A DNA stretch of 64,000 nt from assembly GCA_032260385.1 (NCBI GenBank), contig JAVVEL010000004.1:62001-126000 (forward strand). The letters run 5' to 3'. The stretch comes from UBA9300 sp032260385. GTDB taxonomy: Bacteria > Bacteroidota > Bacteroidia > Bacteroidales > VadinHA17. Shown piece after piece: positions 8,991 through 19,012 of the stretch. Each line of letters opens with the position of its first letter. Positions within the stretch are counted from its first letter, which is position 1. The notes under the pieces are model-generated. The model worked only from the letters and a program-made list of their open reading frames with translations. It made no database searches and was not told the DNA's origin. Position numbers and translations under genes: made by a program.

Positions 8991-10247
8991 ATGTTATATT
9001 ACCTGTTTAAATATCTTGAATCATTGGATATCCCCGGGGCGGGAGTCTTTGAATATATCTCTTTCCGCTCAGCCGCAGCAATTATTACTTCCCTGCTTAT
9101 TTCACTCCTTGTCGGCAAGAGAATAATAAAGCGACTGCAGAGGGAGCAGGTAGGTGAGCTTGTACGCAACCTGGGACTGGAAGGGCAACACAGGAAGGAA
9201 GGGACTCCTTCGATGGGAGGCCTGATAATACTTGCTTCAATAATCATCCCGACTCTCCTCTTTGCCAGGCTTGACAATATTTATGTGATACTCATGCTTG
9301 TCACCACTTTCTGGCTTGGCTTAATAGGTTTCGTCGATGACTACATAAAGATTTTTAAAAAGAATAAGAAGGGACTGGCCGGCAGGTTTAAAATTATTGG
9401 TCAGATGGTGCTGGGCCTGGTCGTCGGGGTCACCCTGCTTTTCAGCGATCAGGCAGTGGTAAGGGAAATAGTGGCCGTTGAGGAGATGAATATTTTCCAG
9501 ACTTCTCAATACCTCCAGGCAGCAAATGTAGACCAGACAGCCGATTATGTGACCAGGGATATTAAATGTACCAAGACAACCATTCCATTTGTAAAGGACA
9601 ACGAGTTTGATTATTCATGGCTGGTTCCCTTTATAAAGGATGAAAACAGGCAGACTGCAGGCTGGTTCGTTTTCGTTATTGTAACCATATTTATTGTAAT
9701 AGGCGTATCAAACGGGGCTAACCTGACTGACGGACTTGACGGGCTGGCAACCGGCACATCTTCTATTATAGGTGTAACCCTCGGGGTGCTTGCCTATGTG
9801 TCAGGTAACATAATTTACGCTGACTACCTGAATATCATGTATATCCCCTATACAGGGGAGCTGGTGATATTTGCCAGCGCTTTTATAGGAGCAACCATCG
9901 GCTTCCTATGGTATAATTCCTATCCTGCCCAGGTTTTTATGGGCGATACCGGAAGCCTTGCCCTGGGTGGTATAATAGCGGTTTTTGCAATAGTTATAAG
10001 GAAAGAACTGCTGATCCCGATACTGTGTGGGATCTTCCTGGCAGAGAGCCTTTCCGTAATAATACAGGTAAGCTGGTTCAGGAGAACACGGAGAAAAACC
10101 GGGCTTGGTAAACGCGTGTTCCTAATGGCTCCACTGCATCATCATTACCAGATGAAAGGATACCCTGAAGCAAAAATTGTAACAAGGTTCTGGATAGTGG
10201 CCATAATGCTTGCTGTATTGAGCGTAGTAACATTGAAGATCAGATAA
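8991..10247 (+). CDS. mraY: Phospho-N-acetylmuramoyl-pentapeptide-transferase
   Basis: A 418-residue integral membrane enzyme that transfers phospho-MurNAc-pentapeptide to undecaprenyl phosphate, making lipid I. Ten hydrophobic spans are apparent. Family motifs include GTPSMGGLII, the Asp pair in GFVDDYIKIFKKNKKG, NLTDGLDGLATG and the C-terminal HHHYQMKGYPE. A soluble insertion of roughly 60 residues (about residues 165-225) separates two spans, as I recall for Bacteroidota MraY. I take the ATG at 8991; an in-frame ATG at 8934 would overlap murE and adds sequence unlike the family. The stop TAA and the murD ATG share one base. Confidence 0.95.
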   Translation: MLYYLFKYLESLDIPGAGVFEYISFRSAAAIITSLLISLLVGKRIIKRLQREQVGELVRNLGLEGQHRKEGTPSMGGLIILASIIIPTLLFARLDNIYVILMLVTTFWLGLIGFVDDYIKIFKKNKKGLAGRFKIIGQMVLGLVVGVTLLFSDQAVVREIVAVEEMNIFQTSQYLQAANVDQTADYVTRDIKCTKTTIPFVKDNEFDYSWLVPFIKDENRQTAGWFVFVIVTIFIVIGVSNGANLTDGLDGLATGTSSIIGVTLGVLAYVSGNIIYADYLNIMYIPYTGELVIFASAFIGATIGFLWYNSYPAQVFMGDTGSLALGGIIAVFAIVIRKELLIPILCGIFLAESLSVIIQVSWFRRTRRKTGLGKRVFLMAPLHHHYQMKGYPEAKIVTRFWIVAIMLAVLSVVTLKIR

Positions 10248-11587
10248 TGAAGCAGAAAATCGTCATACTGGGTGCGGGTGAGAGTGGAACAGGATCGGCT
10301 ATCCTGGCTGCAAAGGAAGGGTATGATGTCTTTGTATCAGATATAGCAGGGATAAAGGATAAATACAGACAGGATCTAATTGCCCATAATATTGATTACG
10401 AGGAAGGTAAGCACAGCATAGAACTCCTGCATGAAGCTGATCTGATTGTTAAAAGCCCCGGAATACCCGATGATAAGTCGCCGGTGCGTGAACTCATTGA
10501 CGCAGGAATACCGGTAATATCCGAGATTGAGTTTGCCGGAAGGTTTACCGGTGCCAGAAAGATATGTATTACAGGCAGCAATGGTAAGACAACAACAACA
10601 AATCTTATATATGAATTATTGACAAGAGCAGGCTTTAACGTTGCACTGTCAGGCAATGTTGGCTACTCCTTTGCACGGCAGGTGGCCGAGGCTAACTATG
10701 ATTATTTTGTTATAGAGCTGAGTAGTTTTCAGCTTGACGGCATGTTCGATTTTAAGGCTGATATTGCCGTTTTATTGAATATCACACCTGACCACCTCGA
10801 TCGCTATGGCAATACTTTCCAGGGATATATAGACTCCAAATTCAGGATACTTAATAATCAGACGGCGGATGATTACTTCATCTTCTGGGCTGACGATCCC
10901 GTAATAGCCAGGGAACTTTCGCTCAGAAACCCGAAAGCCCGCTTGCTGCCATTTTCCACTGAAAGAAAAGCAGGGATGGCAGGATATATTGAAAATAACA
11001 ATCTAACCCTTTCCATTCACAATAAAACCGAAACCATTATGACTATTCATGACCTTGCACTTAAGGGCCGCCATAATACCTTTAATTCAATGGCTGCGGC
11101 AATAGCAGGTAAAATACTGAATATACGAAAGGAGATCATCAGGGAGAGCCTGACTGATTCCCAGGGGGTGGAACACAGGCTCGAATCAGTCATTACCGTG
11201 CATGGTATATATTTTATTAACGACTCCAAGGCTACAAATGTGAACTCTACCTGGTATGCCCTTGAATGTATGACCACCAGAGTAGTCTGGATAGCAGGTG
11301 GAATTGATAAGGGCAATGATTATTCCGAACTGCATAAGCTGGCAGGGGAGAAGGTAAAAGCTATTGTCTGCCTTGGAAAGGATAACAGTAAGATAATTGA
11401 AAGTTTCAAAGAACTGGTACCGACTATTATCGAAACCAAATCCATGCCAGAAGCAGTGAAATCAGCCTATTATCTTGCTTCAACAGGAGACACGGTACTA
11501 ATATCCCCGGCCTGTGCAAGCTTTGATCTGTTTGAGAACTATGAGGACCGGGGAAGACAATTTAAGGAAGCGGTAAGAAACCTTTAA
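10247..11587 (+). CDS. murD: UDP-MurNAc-L-alanine:D-glutamate ligase
   Basis: A 446-residue Mur ligase that adds D-glutamate to UDP-MurNAc-L-Ala. It has a Rossmann-like N-terminal domain (VILGAGESGTGSAILA), the ATP P-loop GSNGKTTTTNL near residues 108-118, the ELSSFQL motif and NITPDHLDRYG. In the C-terminal domain, FINDSKATNVNST and LISPACASFDLFENYEDRG are classic MurD signatures. Length is normal and the protein is complete. Its start overlaps the mraY stop by one base, and ftsW begins 11 bases after its stop. Confidence 0.96.
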   Translation: MKQKIVILGAGESGTGSAILAAKEGYDVFVSDIAGIKDKYRQDLIAHNIDYEEGKHSIELLHEADLIVKSPGIPDDKSPVRELIDAGIPVISEIEFAGRFTGARKICITGSNGKTTTTNLIYELLTRAGFNVALSGNVGYSFARQVAEANYDYFVIELSSFQLDGMFDFKADIAVLLNITPDHLDRYGNTFQGYIDSKFRILNNQTADDYFIFWADDPVIARELSLRNPKARLLPFSTERKAGMAGYIENNNLTLSIHNKTETIMTIHDLALKGRHNTFNSMAAAIAGKILNIRKEIIRESLTDSQGVEHRLESVITVHGIYFINDSKATNVNSTWYALECMTTRVVWIAGGIDKGNDYSELHKLAGEKVKAIVCLGKDNSKIIESFKELVPTIIETKSMPEAVKSAYYLASTGDTVLISPACASFDLFENYEDRGRQFKEAVRNL

Positions 11588-11598
11588 GATACTTTGAG

Positions 11599-12813
11599 AT
11601 GAAAACAGCGTTTGGCGGATTGTTCAGGGGTGACAGAGTTGTATGGGGACTGATTGTACTCTTCATGATCTATTCCCTTCTTGCTGTGTACAGCTCATCT
11701 GTGAGCGTGGCTTTTGCCAGGCATGGGGGCAATACTACCTTCTTCCTCAAGTCTCAGTCTATGATGCTGGTCTTTTGTTTATTCATAATAACCCTTGCTC
11801 ACCATCTGCCATACAGGATTTATTCGTCACTGGCAGGCTTTATATTGTTTGTCGCAATTATTTTATTGATTATAACTCTCCTTTTCCCTGTTCGTATCAA
11901 TGAAGCCTCACGGTGGATAATGATACCCGGTACTGGATTTATGATACAAACTTCAGACCTGGCAAAGGTGGCGATTGTAATATACCTGGCCCGTATGTTA
12001 TCACAGAACCAGCATAACCTGAATAATTTCAAACTCATGACAAGGATTATGATAGTGCCTGTGGCTATCGTGTGTGCCCTGATCATGCCTGAGAACCTTT
12101 CCACCGCAGTAATGATATTTGCCATGGCGCTGCTTATTATGTTTATCGGGAGGATGCCCTTTAAATATCTGCTTGCCTGGATGGGTATGGCTCTGGCAGC
12201 CATAATTATTTTTGCCTTACTCCTTGACATGGTAACCGAAACAAACAGGGTATCGGTATGGAAGAGCAGGATTGAGAATTACGTAAAGGGAGATAAGGAA
12301 AACAGTGATGCTGATTACCAGTCTAACCAGGCAAAGATAGCCATTGCTACCGGTGGGCTAATTGGTAAGGCTCCCGGTAACAGCGTTCAGCGGAATATGT
12401 TGCCTCAATCAAATTCCGACTTCATCTTCGCCATAATAATTGAGGAGTATGGTCTCTTGTTCGGTGCGCTGCCGGTACTTTTTGGCTACCTCATTTTATT
12501 GTTCAGGGGCATATCGATAGCCCGGAAATGTGAAACAGCCTTTCCTGCCTTCCTGGTACTGGGCCTTACAATCATGCTGGTAAGCCAGGCCGTAATAAAC
12601 ATGTCGGTTGCAGTTGGCCTCCTGCCTGTAACCGGACAGACTCTGCCGATGATAAGCTGGGGAAGGACATCAATGGTTGTATCCAGCTTTTCACTGGGAG
12701 CCATACTTGCGGTGAGCCGTGTGGTAAGAGCTAAAACCCTTGAGCATCAGCAGGCTGAAGTGGAAGAGGAAAACCCCGATGATGGTTTAATATATGAAAC
12801 AGTAAATGGATAA
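11599..12813 (+). CDS. ftsW: Septal peptidoglycan glycosyltransferase FtsW (SEDS family)
   Basis: A 404-residue polytopic SEDS protein with about ten membrane spans. It polymerises lipid II at the septum as the partner of FtsI. Characteristic segments are the EASRWI region in the large loop (about residue 100), the SDLAKVA stretch, QSNSDFIFAIIIEEYGLLF and the C-terminal LPVTGQTLPMISWGRTSM. The C-terminal tail is short and acidic. The last eight bases overlap the start of murG. Confidence 0.95.
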   Translation: MKTAFGGLFRGDRVVWGLIVLFMIYSLLAVYSSSVSVAFARHGGNTTFFLKSQSMMLVFCLFIITLAHHLPYRIYSSLAGFILFVAIILLIITLLFPVRINEASRWIMIPGTGFMIQTSDLAKVAIVIYLARMLSQNQHNLNNFKLMTRIMIVPVAIVCALIMPENLSTAVMIFAMALLIMFIGRMPFKYLLAWMGMALAAIIIFALLLDMVTETNRVSVWKSRIENYVKGDKENSDADYQSNQAKIAIATGGLIGKAPGNSVQRNMLPQSNSDFIFAIIIEEYGLLFGALPVLFGYLILLFRGISIARKCETAFPAFLVLGLTIMLVSQAVINMSVAVGLLPVTGQTLPMISWGRTSMVVSSFSLGAILAVSRVVRAKTLEHQQAEVEEENPDDGLIYETVNG

Positions 12814-13903
12814 AAAAATAATCATAAGCGGAGGAGGTACGGGAGGCCATGTTTTTCCCGCTATCTCAATTGCCAATGCCCTGAAGAGTATTGACAGGGA
12901 TGTGATTATTCATTTTGTCGGGGCAGCCGGAAGACTTGAGATGATAAAAGTGCCCGAAGCCGGATATGAAATAAGTGGTTTGCCTGTGGCCGGATTTGAA
13001 CGTAAGCTGAGCTTCAGAAACCTTTCCGTTATCATTAGACTTTTGAAGAGCATGTATGGGGCAAAAAAGATAATCTCATCCTTCAGACCCGACGTGGTTG
13101 TTGGAGTAGGAGGTTACGCCAGCGGACCAATTCTCAAAATCGCACAGAGAAAAGGTATCCCTACCCTTATCCAGGAACAGAACAGTTATGCCGGAGTTAC
13201 AAATAAGCTTCTTGCAAAAAAGGCAAGACTGATCTGTGTCGCTTATGAAGGAATGGAGCAATATTTCCCCGCGGAAAAGATAAGATTAACGGGTAACCCG
13301 CTTAGAAAAGACCTAGTTGAACTTGATGATAAGAAGCAACAGGCATACGGGTATTTTAATCTGGATGGCTCCCTTCCCGTAGTACTTGTTCTCGGGGGCT
13401 CAGGGGGTAGCCGGACAATCAATGAAAGTCTTGCTGCTGCTCATAAAAAACTTGAGGAAAAGGGGATCCAGGTACTATGGCAAACAGGTAAATATTACTA
13501 TAAGACGATAAATGATGACTTTGGCGGCTTGGGAAACAGGCTGGTCCATATCTGCGATTTCATAGACAGGATGGATTATGCCTATGCTGTGGCTGACATA
13601 GTGGTTTCACGTGCCGGCGCAGGTACAATATCTGAGTTAAGCCTCACAGGCAGGGCATCCATACTTATTCCATCACCCAATGTTGCCGGTGATCACCAGA
13701 CTAAGAATGCAATGGCACTGGTTAACAGGAAGGCTGCTTTGATGCTTGTTGACAGTGAAGCAGGACTCAGGCTTGCAGATACAATTATTGACCTTGTGAA
13801 TGATCCCGGGAAACGAAAGATACTGTCGGATAATATTTCTTCAATGGCCTTTAAAGACTCGGATATAAAAATTGCTAAAGAAATTTTGAAACTGGCTGAA
13901 TGA
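12806..13903 (+). CDS. murG: UDP-GlcNAc:lipid I N-acetylglucosaminyltransferase
   Basis: A 365-residue GT28 glycosyltransferase that converts lipid I to lipid II at the inner face of the cytoplasmic membrane. The N-terminal glycine-rich motif GGGTGGHVFPA begins at about residue 9. The second glycine-rich loop GGSGGSRTINE and the UDP-GlcNAc site VVSRAGAGTISEL follow in the expected order, with a further conserved segment, PNVAGDHQTKNA. Normal length. It overlaps ftsW by 8 bases and murC by 4. Confidence 0.96.
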   Translation: MDKKIIISGGGTGGHVFPAISIANALKSIDRDVIIHFVGAAGRLEMIKVPEAGYEISGLPVAGFERKLSFRNLSVIIRLLKSMYGAKKIISSFRPDVVVGVGGYASGPILKIAQRKGIPTLIQEQNSYAGVTNKLLAKKARLICVAYEGMEQYFPAEKIRLTGNPLRKDLVELDDKKQQAYGYFNLDGSLPVVLVLGGSGGSRTINESLAAAHKKLEEKGIQVLWQTGKYYYKTINDDFGGLGNRLVHICDFIDRMDYAYAVADIVVSRAGAGTISELSLTGRASILIPSPNVAGDHQTKNAMALVNRKAALMLVDSEAGLRLADTIIDLVNDPGKRKILSDNISSMAFKDSDIKIAKEILKLAE

Positions 13904-15282
13904 TTGATTTCAAAAAAATATCAAATTTGTGGTTTATTGGTATCGGAGGTATCGGTATGAGTGCCCTTGCCAGATATTTTTCTGAAGGAGGATTCAATGT
14001 CGGTGGCTATGACAGAACGGAATCATCACTTACCCGTGAACTTTGCTCTGAAGGAATGAAGCTGGTCTACAGGGATGTTGCGGGAGAAATACCGGGTGAA
14101 TTCCTTGACCGCAATAAGACACTGGTAATATATACTCCTGCAATTCCGCCGGCAAATAATATGGCAGCCTGGTTCAGGGCAGAAGGCTACATGATGCATA
14201 AACGCTCTGAAATACTGGGACTTATATCAAGAAAAAGCCGTGCTATAGCAATAGCCGGAACCCATGGGAAAACATCTGTATCAACTATAACGGCACATCT
14301 TTTTAAGCAATCTGAAGTCGATTGCTCTGCCTTCCTCGGAGGCATATCAAAGAATTACCGCACAAATATGCTTACGGGAAACAGCAATATTGCGGTGATG
14401 GAGGCTGATGAGTTTGACAGGTCTTTTCACCAGCTGAGCCCTGAAATGGCTCTTATTACATCGATGGAGGCAGACCATCTCGATGTTTACGGTACTTATG
14501 AAAATATGGTGAAAGCTTACGGTGAATTTATACGAAAAATCAAAGAAGGGGGCACCCTTGTCCTGAATGAGAAAGTTACCGGCCGGATAGACCTGCCACC
14601 GGGATTACAGACCTATACTTATGGTTTCAGTCCTTCAGCTGACTTTCACGTTTCAGGTTTAAGCAGGCTAATGCAGGCTTATAATTTCAATGTTAATACA
14701 CCATGGGGCCGTATAGATAAACTTAGCCTGCTTATCCCCGGGAAGATGAATATTGAAAACTCCCTGGGTGCGATAAGCCTGGCAAAGCTGGCGGGAGTGA
14801 AAGATGAGGAAATAAGGAAGGCCCTGCTTTATTACAGGGGCGTCGAAAGACGCTTTGACGTCAGGGTAAGCACCGATAGGATTATTTATATCGATGACTA
14901 TGCTCATCACCCCGGGGAACTTAATTATTGCATCGAATCGGTCAGGGAATTTTACGGGGACCGGATGATAACAGGAATATTTCAGCCCCACCTTTATTCC
15001 AGGACAAGGGATCATGCCGATGGCTTTGCCGCTGCTCTGGATAAGCTTGACAGGGCAATATTATTACCTGTTTATCCTGCCCGTGAAGAGCCGGTAGAGG
15101 GTGTTGACACAGGGATGATATATGAAAGGATGAAGTTGAAAGACAAAGTAATTGCAGAGAAGGATGAGCTTATTGAGATGCTTGAATCCGGGCCGATAGA
15201 TATACTGCTGACCCTGGGAGCAGGAGATATTGACAGGCTCGTTAAGCCAATAGAAGACATGCTAAGAAAACGAAGGGGATGA
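13900..15282 (+). CDS. murC: UDP-N-acetylmuramate:L-alanine ligase
   Basis: A 460-residue Mur ligase, the first of the cytoplasmic stem-peptide ligases. Signatures are the N-terminal GIGGIGMSALARYF loop, the P-loop GTHGKTSVST (about residues 126-135), EADEFDRSF, SMEADHLDVYG, and YIDDYAHHPGE in the C-terminal half. Normal length and complete. It begins inside the last codons of murG (ATGA) and its own stop overlaps the ftsQ start. In many other bacteria murB or ddl follows here; this cluster has neither. Confidence 0.96.
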   Translation: MIDFKKISNLWFIGIGGIGMSALARYFSEGGFNVGGYDRTESSLTRELCSEGMKLVYRDVAGEIPGEFLDRNKTLVIYTPAIPPANNMAAWFRAEGYMMHKRSEILGLISRKSRAIAIAGTHGKTSVSTITAHLFKQSEVDCSAFLGGISKNYRTNMLTGNSNIAVMEADEFDRSFHQLSPEMALITSMEADHLDVYGTYENMVKAYGEFIRKIKEGGTLVLNEKVTGRIDLPPGLQTYTYGFSPSADFHVSGLSRLMQAYNFNVNTPWGRIDKLSLLIPGKMNIENSLGAISLAKLAGVKDEEIRKALLYYRGVERRFDVRVSTDRIIYIDDYAHHPGELNYCIESVREFYGDRMITGIFQPHLYSRTRDHADGFAAALDKLDRAILLPVYPAREEPVEGVDTGMIYERMKLKDKVIAEKDELIEMLESGPIDILLTLGAGDIDRLVKPIEDMLRKRRG

Positions 15283-16052
15283 AAGTATTAAAAAAAATAT
15301 GGTGGATGCCTCTGCTTATATATATGACCCTTGTACCTTCATTTATGTCTGACAGGGTCTATAATGAAATCTGCAGGGAGATTAAAATATCAATAGTGGA
15401 TTCATCACAGTACAGGTTTATCACCAGTGCAGGTATACTTTCGATGATACAGGACGAAGAGATTGAATTCCTGGGGCAGGGGCTCAATACAATTAACCTG
15501 GAAGGGATAGAGGACCTTCTTTCAGGTGTGCGTGAACTTGAACGTGCTGAGGTGTATGTCACTGCTGATGGCGTTTTGCATGTAGATGCCGATCAGCGTG
15601 ATCCTGTAATGCGTGTAATAACTGCCTACGGGAATAATTATTATATAGATAAATACGGATATGTAACACCTCACAGGCAGATATACACACCACGTATGAT
15701 TGTCGTTTCCGGGAATATTGAGGTGCCTGACAGTTGCATCCTTGGTAAAAGTATTCTGGAAGAGGATGATAATTCAACGGTGAAAAAAACCTTTGTCCTG
15801 GTTGAATATATAGGTGCCGATGAATTCTGGAAAAGACAGATAGAGCATATTTGGATAAATGAGAAAAAAGAGATTGAACTGGTTCCAAGAGTGGGTGGCC
15901 ATATCGTAAAATTCGGCGAGGCAGATAATTATGAGTGGAAATTTCATGTTCTGAGAACATTTTACAGCCAGGCCATGCCTCTTGCAGGCTGGGATAAGTA
16001 TGATGAGATCGATATGCGGTATAACGGACAGTTAGTATGCAGGAAAAAATAA
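15279..16052 (+). CDS. ftsQ: Cell division protein FtsQ/DivIB-like
   Basis: A 257-residue bitopic protein in the ftsQ slot between murC and ftsA. A single membrane span lies near the N-terminus (about residues 7-24). It is followed by a periplasmic POTRA-like region (about 35-100, with ITSAGILSMIQ... and ...VYVTADGVLHVDADQRDPVMRV) and then the beta-rich domain. The pattern of a POTRA domain followed by R-x-P-V-x-R-V-like residues is typical for FtsQ. It recruits the FtsL/FtsB complex to the divisome. Sequence is weakly conserved, so position weighs heavily. Confidence 0.88.
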   Translation: MKVLKKIWWMPLLIYMTLVPSFMSDRVYNEICREIKISIVDSSQYRFITSAGILSMIQDEEIEFLGQGLNTINLEGIEDLLSGVRELERAEVYVTADGVLHVDADQRDPVMRVITAYGNNYYIDKYGYVTPHRQIYTPRMIVVSGNIEVPDSCILGKSILEEDDNSTVKKTFVLVEYIGADEFWKRQIEHIWINEKKEIELVPRVGGHIVKFGEADNYEWKFHVLRTFYSQAMPLAGWDKYDEIDMRYNGQLVCRKK

Positions 16053-16089
16053 TATTATACAGTTAAAACAATTTCATATTGAGAAAGTT

Positions 16090-17439
16090 ATGAACAATAA
16101 TGAACAGTATGTAGCAGCAATCGACATTGGAACCACCAAAATAGTTGCAATTGTCGGAAAGAAGAATCCTAACGGCAAAATCGAGATCCTTGGTTTAAGC
16201 AAGGCACCTTCAAACGGAGTAAAGAGAGGTGTGGTGCTCAATATTGAGGAAACCGTCAGTGCCATCGAAACCACGGTGACTGATGTGCAGCAGCGATCAG
16301 GAATTGTGTTTACTGATGTCTTTGTTGGTATAGCAGGCCAGCATATCAAAAGTATGAAAAGCAGGGGTTATATTAACCGTAATTCGGTTGATGATGAAAT
16401 AACCAAGGATGATGTGTTTAACCTTACCCAGGATATGCATAAGATTCCTATTGAGATCGGGGAGGAGATAATACATGTCATTCCGCAGAATTTCATCGTT
16501 GATAATGAAACGGGGGTGAAGAATCCCATTGGTATGTGCGGAAAGAGGCTCGAAGCCAATTTCCATATTGTAATAGGGCAGGTTGCTTCAGCAAAAAACA
16601 TCGAGAAATGTATCAGGAAATCAGGGCTAAAAGTCAAGGATCTTATACTTGAGCCCCTGGCCTCGTCCGATGCGGTACTCACCGATGATGAGAAGGAAGC
16701 AGGTGTCGTTCTCGTTGATATAGGCGGCGGTACCACAGATGTGGCTGTGTATTATGATAATATAATCAGGCATACGGCTGTAATACCTTTTGGAGGTAAC
16801 GTCGTAACCAAGGACATCAAGGAAGGATGCTCAATACTACAGAGGTATGCCGAACAGCTGAAAGTACAGTATGGTTCAGCACTGGGGGATATTGCACCCG
16901 AAGACAAGGTAGTATCAGTGCCCGGTATCAGTGGCCGTGATCCCAAGGAGATTTCTTTTAAAAGCCTCGCCTATATTATCCAGTCAAGAATGGAGGAAAT
17001 AATCGATGCAGTGAATTTCGAAATTCAGGCATCAGGCTATGCTGATAAAATATCTGCGGGAGTTGTTATTACAGGCGGAGGAGCCATGCTTAAACACCTT
17101 CCCCAGCTCGTGAAATTCAAAACGGCAATGGATGTGAGGATAGGTTATCCTAATGAACACCTTGCAGGAAGCTCCAGGGATGAAATTAACCAGCCTATGT
17201 TCTCAACCAGCGTGGGTCTGATAATGCGCGGACTGGATTACCTCGAAACCTATAAAAGTAATTTTAATGCCGGTGAAAAATCGGCAATGTCTGAAGAAGA
17301 GGAGGAACGCTTTCAGGAAGAGAAGGCTGAAACACAAACTAAACTCCTCGATGAGCCTGATACAAAAATCAGCTGGACGGAGAAAGTCAAAAAAAGCCTC
17401 AGCAAGATGTTTGAAACAGAAGACCAGGATATAAGCTGA
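16090..17439 (+). CDS. ftsA: Cell division protein FtsA
   Basis: A 449-residue actin-family ATPase that tethers FtsZ to the membrane. Nucleotide-binding segments are AAIDIGTTKIVAIVG at the N-terminus, VLVDIGGGTTDVAVY in the middle (about residues 207-221) and GVVITGGGAMLKHLP. The 1C subdomain lies between about residues 85 and 165. The C-terminus ends in a basic amphipathic segment (WTEKVKKSLSKMF) that fits the membrane-targeting helix, preceded by a Glu-rich linker. It starts 37 bases after ftsQ. Confidence 0.96.
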   Translation: MNNNEQYVAAIDIGTTKIVAIVGKKNPNGKIEILGLSKAPSNGVKRGVVLNIEETVSAIETTVTDVQQRSGIVFTDVFVGIAGQHIKSMKSRGYINRNSVDDEITKDDVFNLTQDMHKIPIEIGEEIIHVIPQNFIVDNETGVKNPIGMCGKRLEANFHIVIGQVASAKNIEKCIRKSGLKVKDLILEPLASSDAVLTDDEKEAGVVLVDIGGGTTDVAVYYDNIIRHTAVIPFGGNVVTKDIKEGCSILQRYAEQLKVQYGSALGDIAPEDKVVSVPGISGRDPKEISFKSLAYIIQSRMEEIIDAVNFEIQASGYADKISAGVVITGGGAMLKHLPQLVKFKTAMDVRIGYPNEHLAGSSRDEINQPMFSTSVGLIMRGLDYLETYKSNFNAGEKSAMSEEEEERFQEEKAETQTKLLDEPDTKISWTEKVKKSLSKMFETEDQDIS

Positions 17440-17489
17440 TAAACTAATATGCTTACGTAGCGAATATATGAATCTTAAATACTGTAACC

Positions 17490-18941
17490 ATGTCTGACGA
17501 ATTAATGAATTTTGATCTCCCTCTTGAGAGATCTTCAATAATTAAAGTCCTGGGAATAGGCGGCGGAGGTAATAATGCTGTTAACCATATGTTTAACGAG
17601 GGAATTACCGATGTTAATTTTGTTATCTGCAATACCGATGCCCAGGCCCTGGCCGAGAGCCGTATACCCGTAAAAGTACAGATAGGTGAAGATCTGACTG
17701 AAGGAAGGGGAGCGGGCAGTAAACCCGAGATAGGGCGAAGGGCTGCCGAAGAAAATATTGACCAGGTGCTTAATGCACTGGGAGGAAATACCCGGATGGT
17801 CTTTATTACCACAGGTATGGGAGGAGGAACGGGTACAGGCGCGGCACCCGTGATAGCCAGGGCATGCAAGGAAGCAGGCCTGCTAACCATAGCAGTGGTT
17901 ACAATACCCTTTAAATCGGAAGGTAAAATAAGAATAAAAAATGCAGTCCAGGGTATAAATGAACTCAAAGACCATGTCGATTCATTGCTGGTAATAAATA
18001 ATGAAAAACTGAGGGAGATATTCGGAGACCAGCCTGTGTCAGTAGCCTTTGCCAAAGCCGATGATGTGCTTACTATGGCTGTAAAAGGTATCGCTGAAAT
18101 AATAACAGTGGCAGGCTATATAAATGTCGATTTTGCCGATGTTGAAACAGTTATGCACGATTCAGGTGCCGCCGTTATGGGAACAGGGTCATCAGCCGGG
18201 GAAAACAGGGCTCTGAAAGCAATAGAAGAGGCTTTATCATCGCCATTGCTCAATTCGAATGATATACACGGCGCCAGAAGTATACTCCTTAATATAACAA
18301 CAGGCCTCGGTGAACATGAACTAACCATGGATGAACTGGGTGAAATAACTGATTATGTATACGACGTGGCATCAAATGATGCATTGATCATCAGGGGATT
18401 ATCCAAGGATGAAAGCCTTGGCGACAAGATCTGCGTTACCGTAATCGCAACAGGCTTCGAGCCAAACAGTGTGCTTGAACCATACAGGTCGACCACAAAA
18501 ACTGAAAAAGTAAACCTGGAAACGGGCCAGGGAAACACCGGTACACCTGAAAAGAAAAAGGAAAAACCGGCAACCATAGAGGTCAAAACAAAGAAACCTG
18601 AAATGTTCGATGACTATGAGAATGAACTTCAAAGGAAACTTGAATTCGATTTCGTTGTTAAGGATAATGAGGAACAAAGCGACCTGAGCCAGGGTGACGG
18701 TACACTGAGGAAAATAAAGCATATGCAGAATATTCTCAAAAACGAAGGTCTTTCCCATCAAACCATGAGGGAGAATGTGGATGAGTTTGAAGATGTGCCG
18801 GCTTTTATAAGGAAAAAAATCAAACTGGATAACGAGAAGAGGAAAGATAAATCTGAAATATCAAAATTTACATTATCGGATGATGATGACGAACCTTCAC
18901 TGAGGGACGACAATGCTTATCTTAACGATAATGTAGACTAG
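17490..18941 (+). CDS. ftsZ: Cell division GTPase FtsZ with extended C-terminal tail
   Basis: A 483-residue tubulin-like GTPase that forms the Z-ring. The N-terminal GIGGGGNNAVNHM loop, the tubulin signature GGGTGTGAAPVIA (about residues 111-123) and the T7-loop region NVDFADVETVMHDSG are intact. The globular core ends near residue 325 and a charged linker of about 100 residues follows. A segment resembling the FtsA-binding tail peptide (VPAFIRKKIK) lies at about 433-442 rather than at the end, with about 40 further acidic residues after it, ending NAYLNDNVD. Last gene of the dcw cluster; a strong terminator follows within 60 bases. Confidence 0.97.
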   Translation: MSDELMNFDLPLERSSIIKVLGIGGGGNNAVNHMFNEGITDVNFVICNTDAQALAESRIPVKVQIGEDLTEGRGAGSKPEIGRRAAEENIDQVLNALGGNTRMVFITTGMGGGTGTGAAPVIARACKEAGLLTIAVVTIPFKSEGKIRIKNAVQGINELKDHVDSLLVINNEKLREIFGDQPVSVAFAKADDVLTMAVKGIAEIITVAGYINVDFADVETVMHDSGAAVMGTGSSAGENRALKAIEEALSSPLLNSNDIHGARSILLNITTGLGEHELTMDELGEITDYVYDVASNDALIIRGLSKDESLGDKICVTVIATGFEPNSVLEPYRSTTKTEKVNLETGQGNTGTPEKKKEKPATIEVKTKKPEMFDDYENELQRKLEFDFVVKDNEEQSDLSQGDGTLRKIKHMQNILKNEGLSHQTMRENVDEFEDVPAFIRKKIKLDNEKRKDKSEISKFTLSDDDDEPSLRDDNAYLNDNVD

Positions 18942-18967
18942 CTGCTCCATACTTAACTGTTGATGCG

Positions 18968-18999
18968 AAGGCAGGTCACCTCCGGGACCTGCCTTTTTT
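18968..18999 (+). terminator. Intrinsic terminator of the dcw cluster
   Basis: A perfect 10-bp stem pairs 18968-18977 (AAGGCAGGTC) with 18986-18995 (GACCTGCCTT) around an 8-base loop. The T-run extends to 18999. It sits 27 bases after the ftsZ stop and is the clearest intrinsic terminator in the window. Confidence 0.92.
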
Positions 19000-19012
19000 C
19001 GTCAGATTTATT

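Noticed and set aside
17453..18055. A 200-codon open frame antisense to ftsZ
   Set aside because: It mirrors the strongly conserved ftsZ coding frame, has no promoter or family-like sequence, and is a product of codon bias on the other strand.
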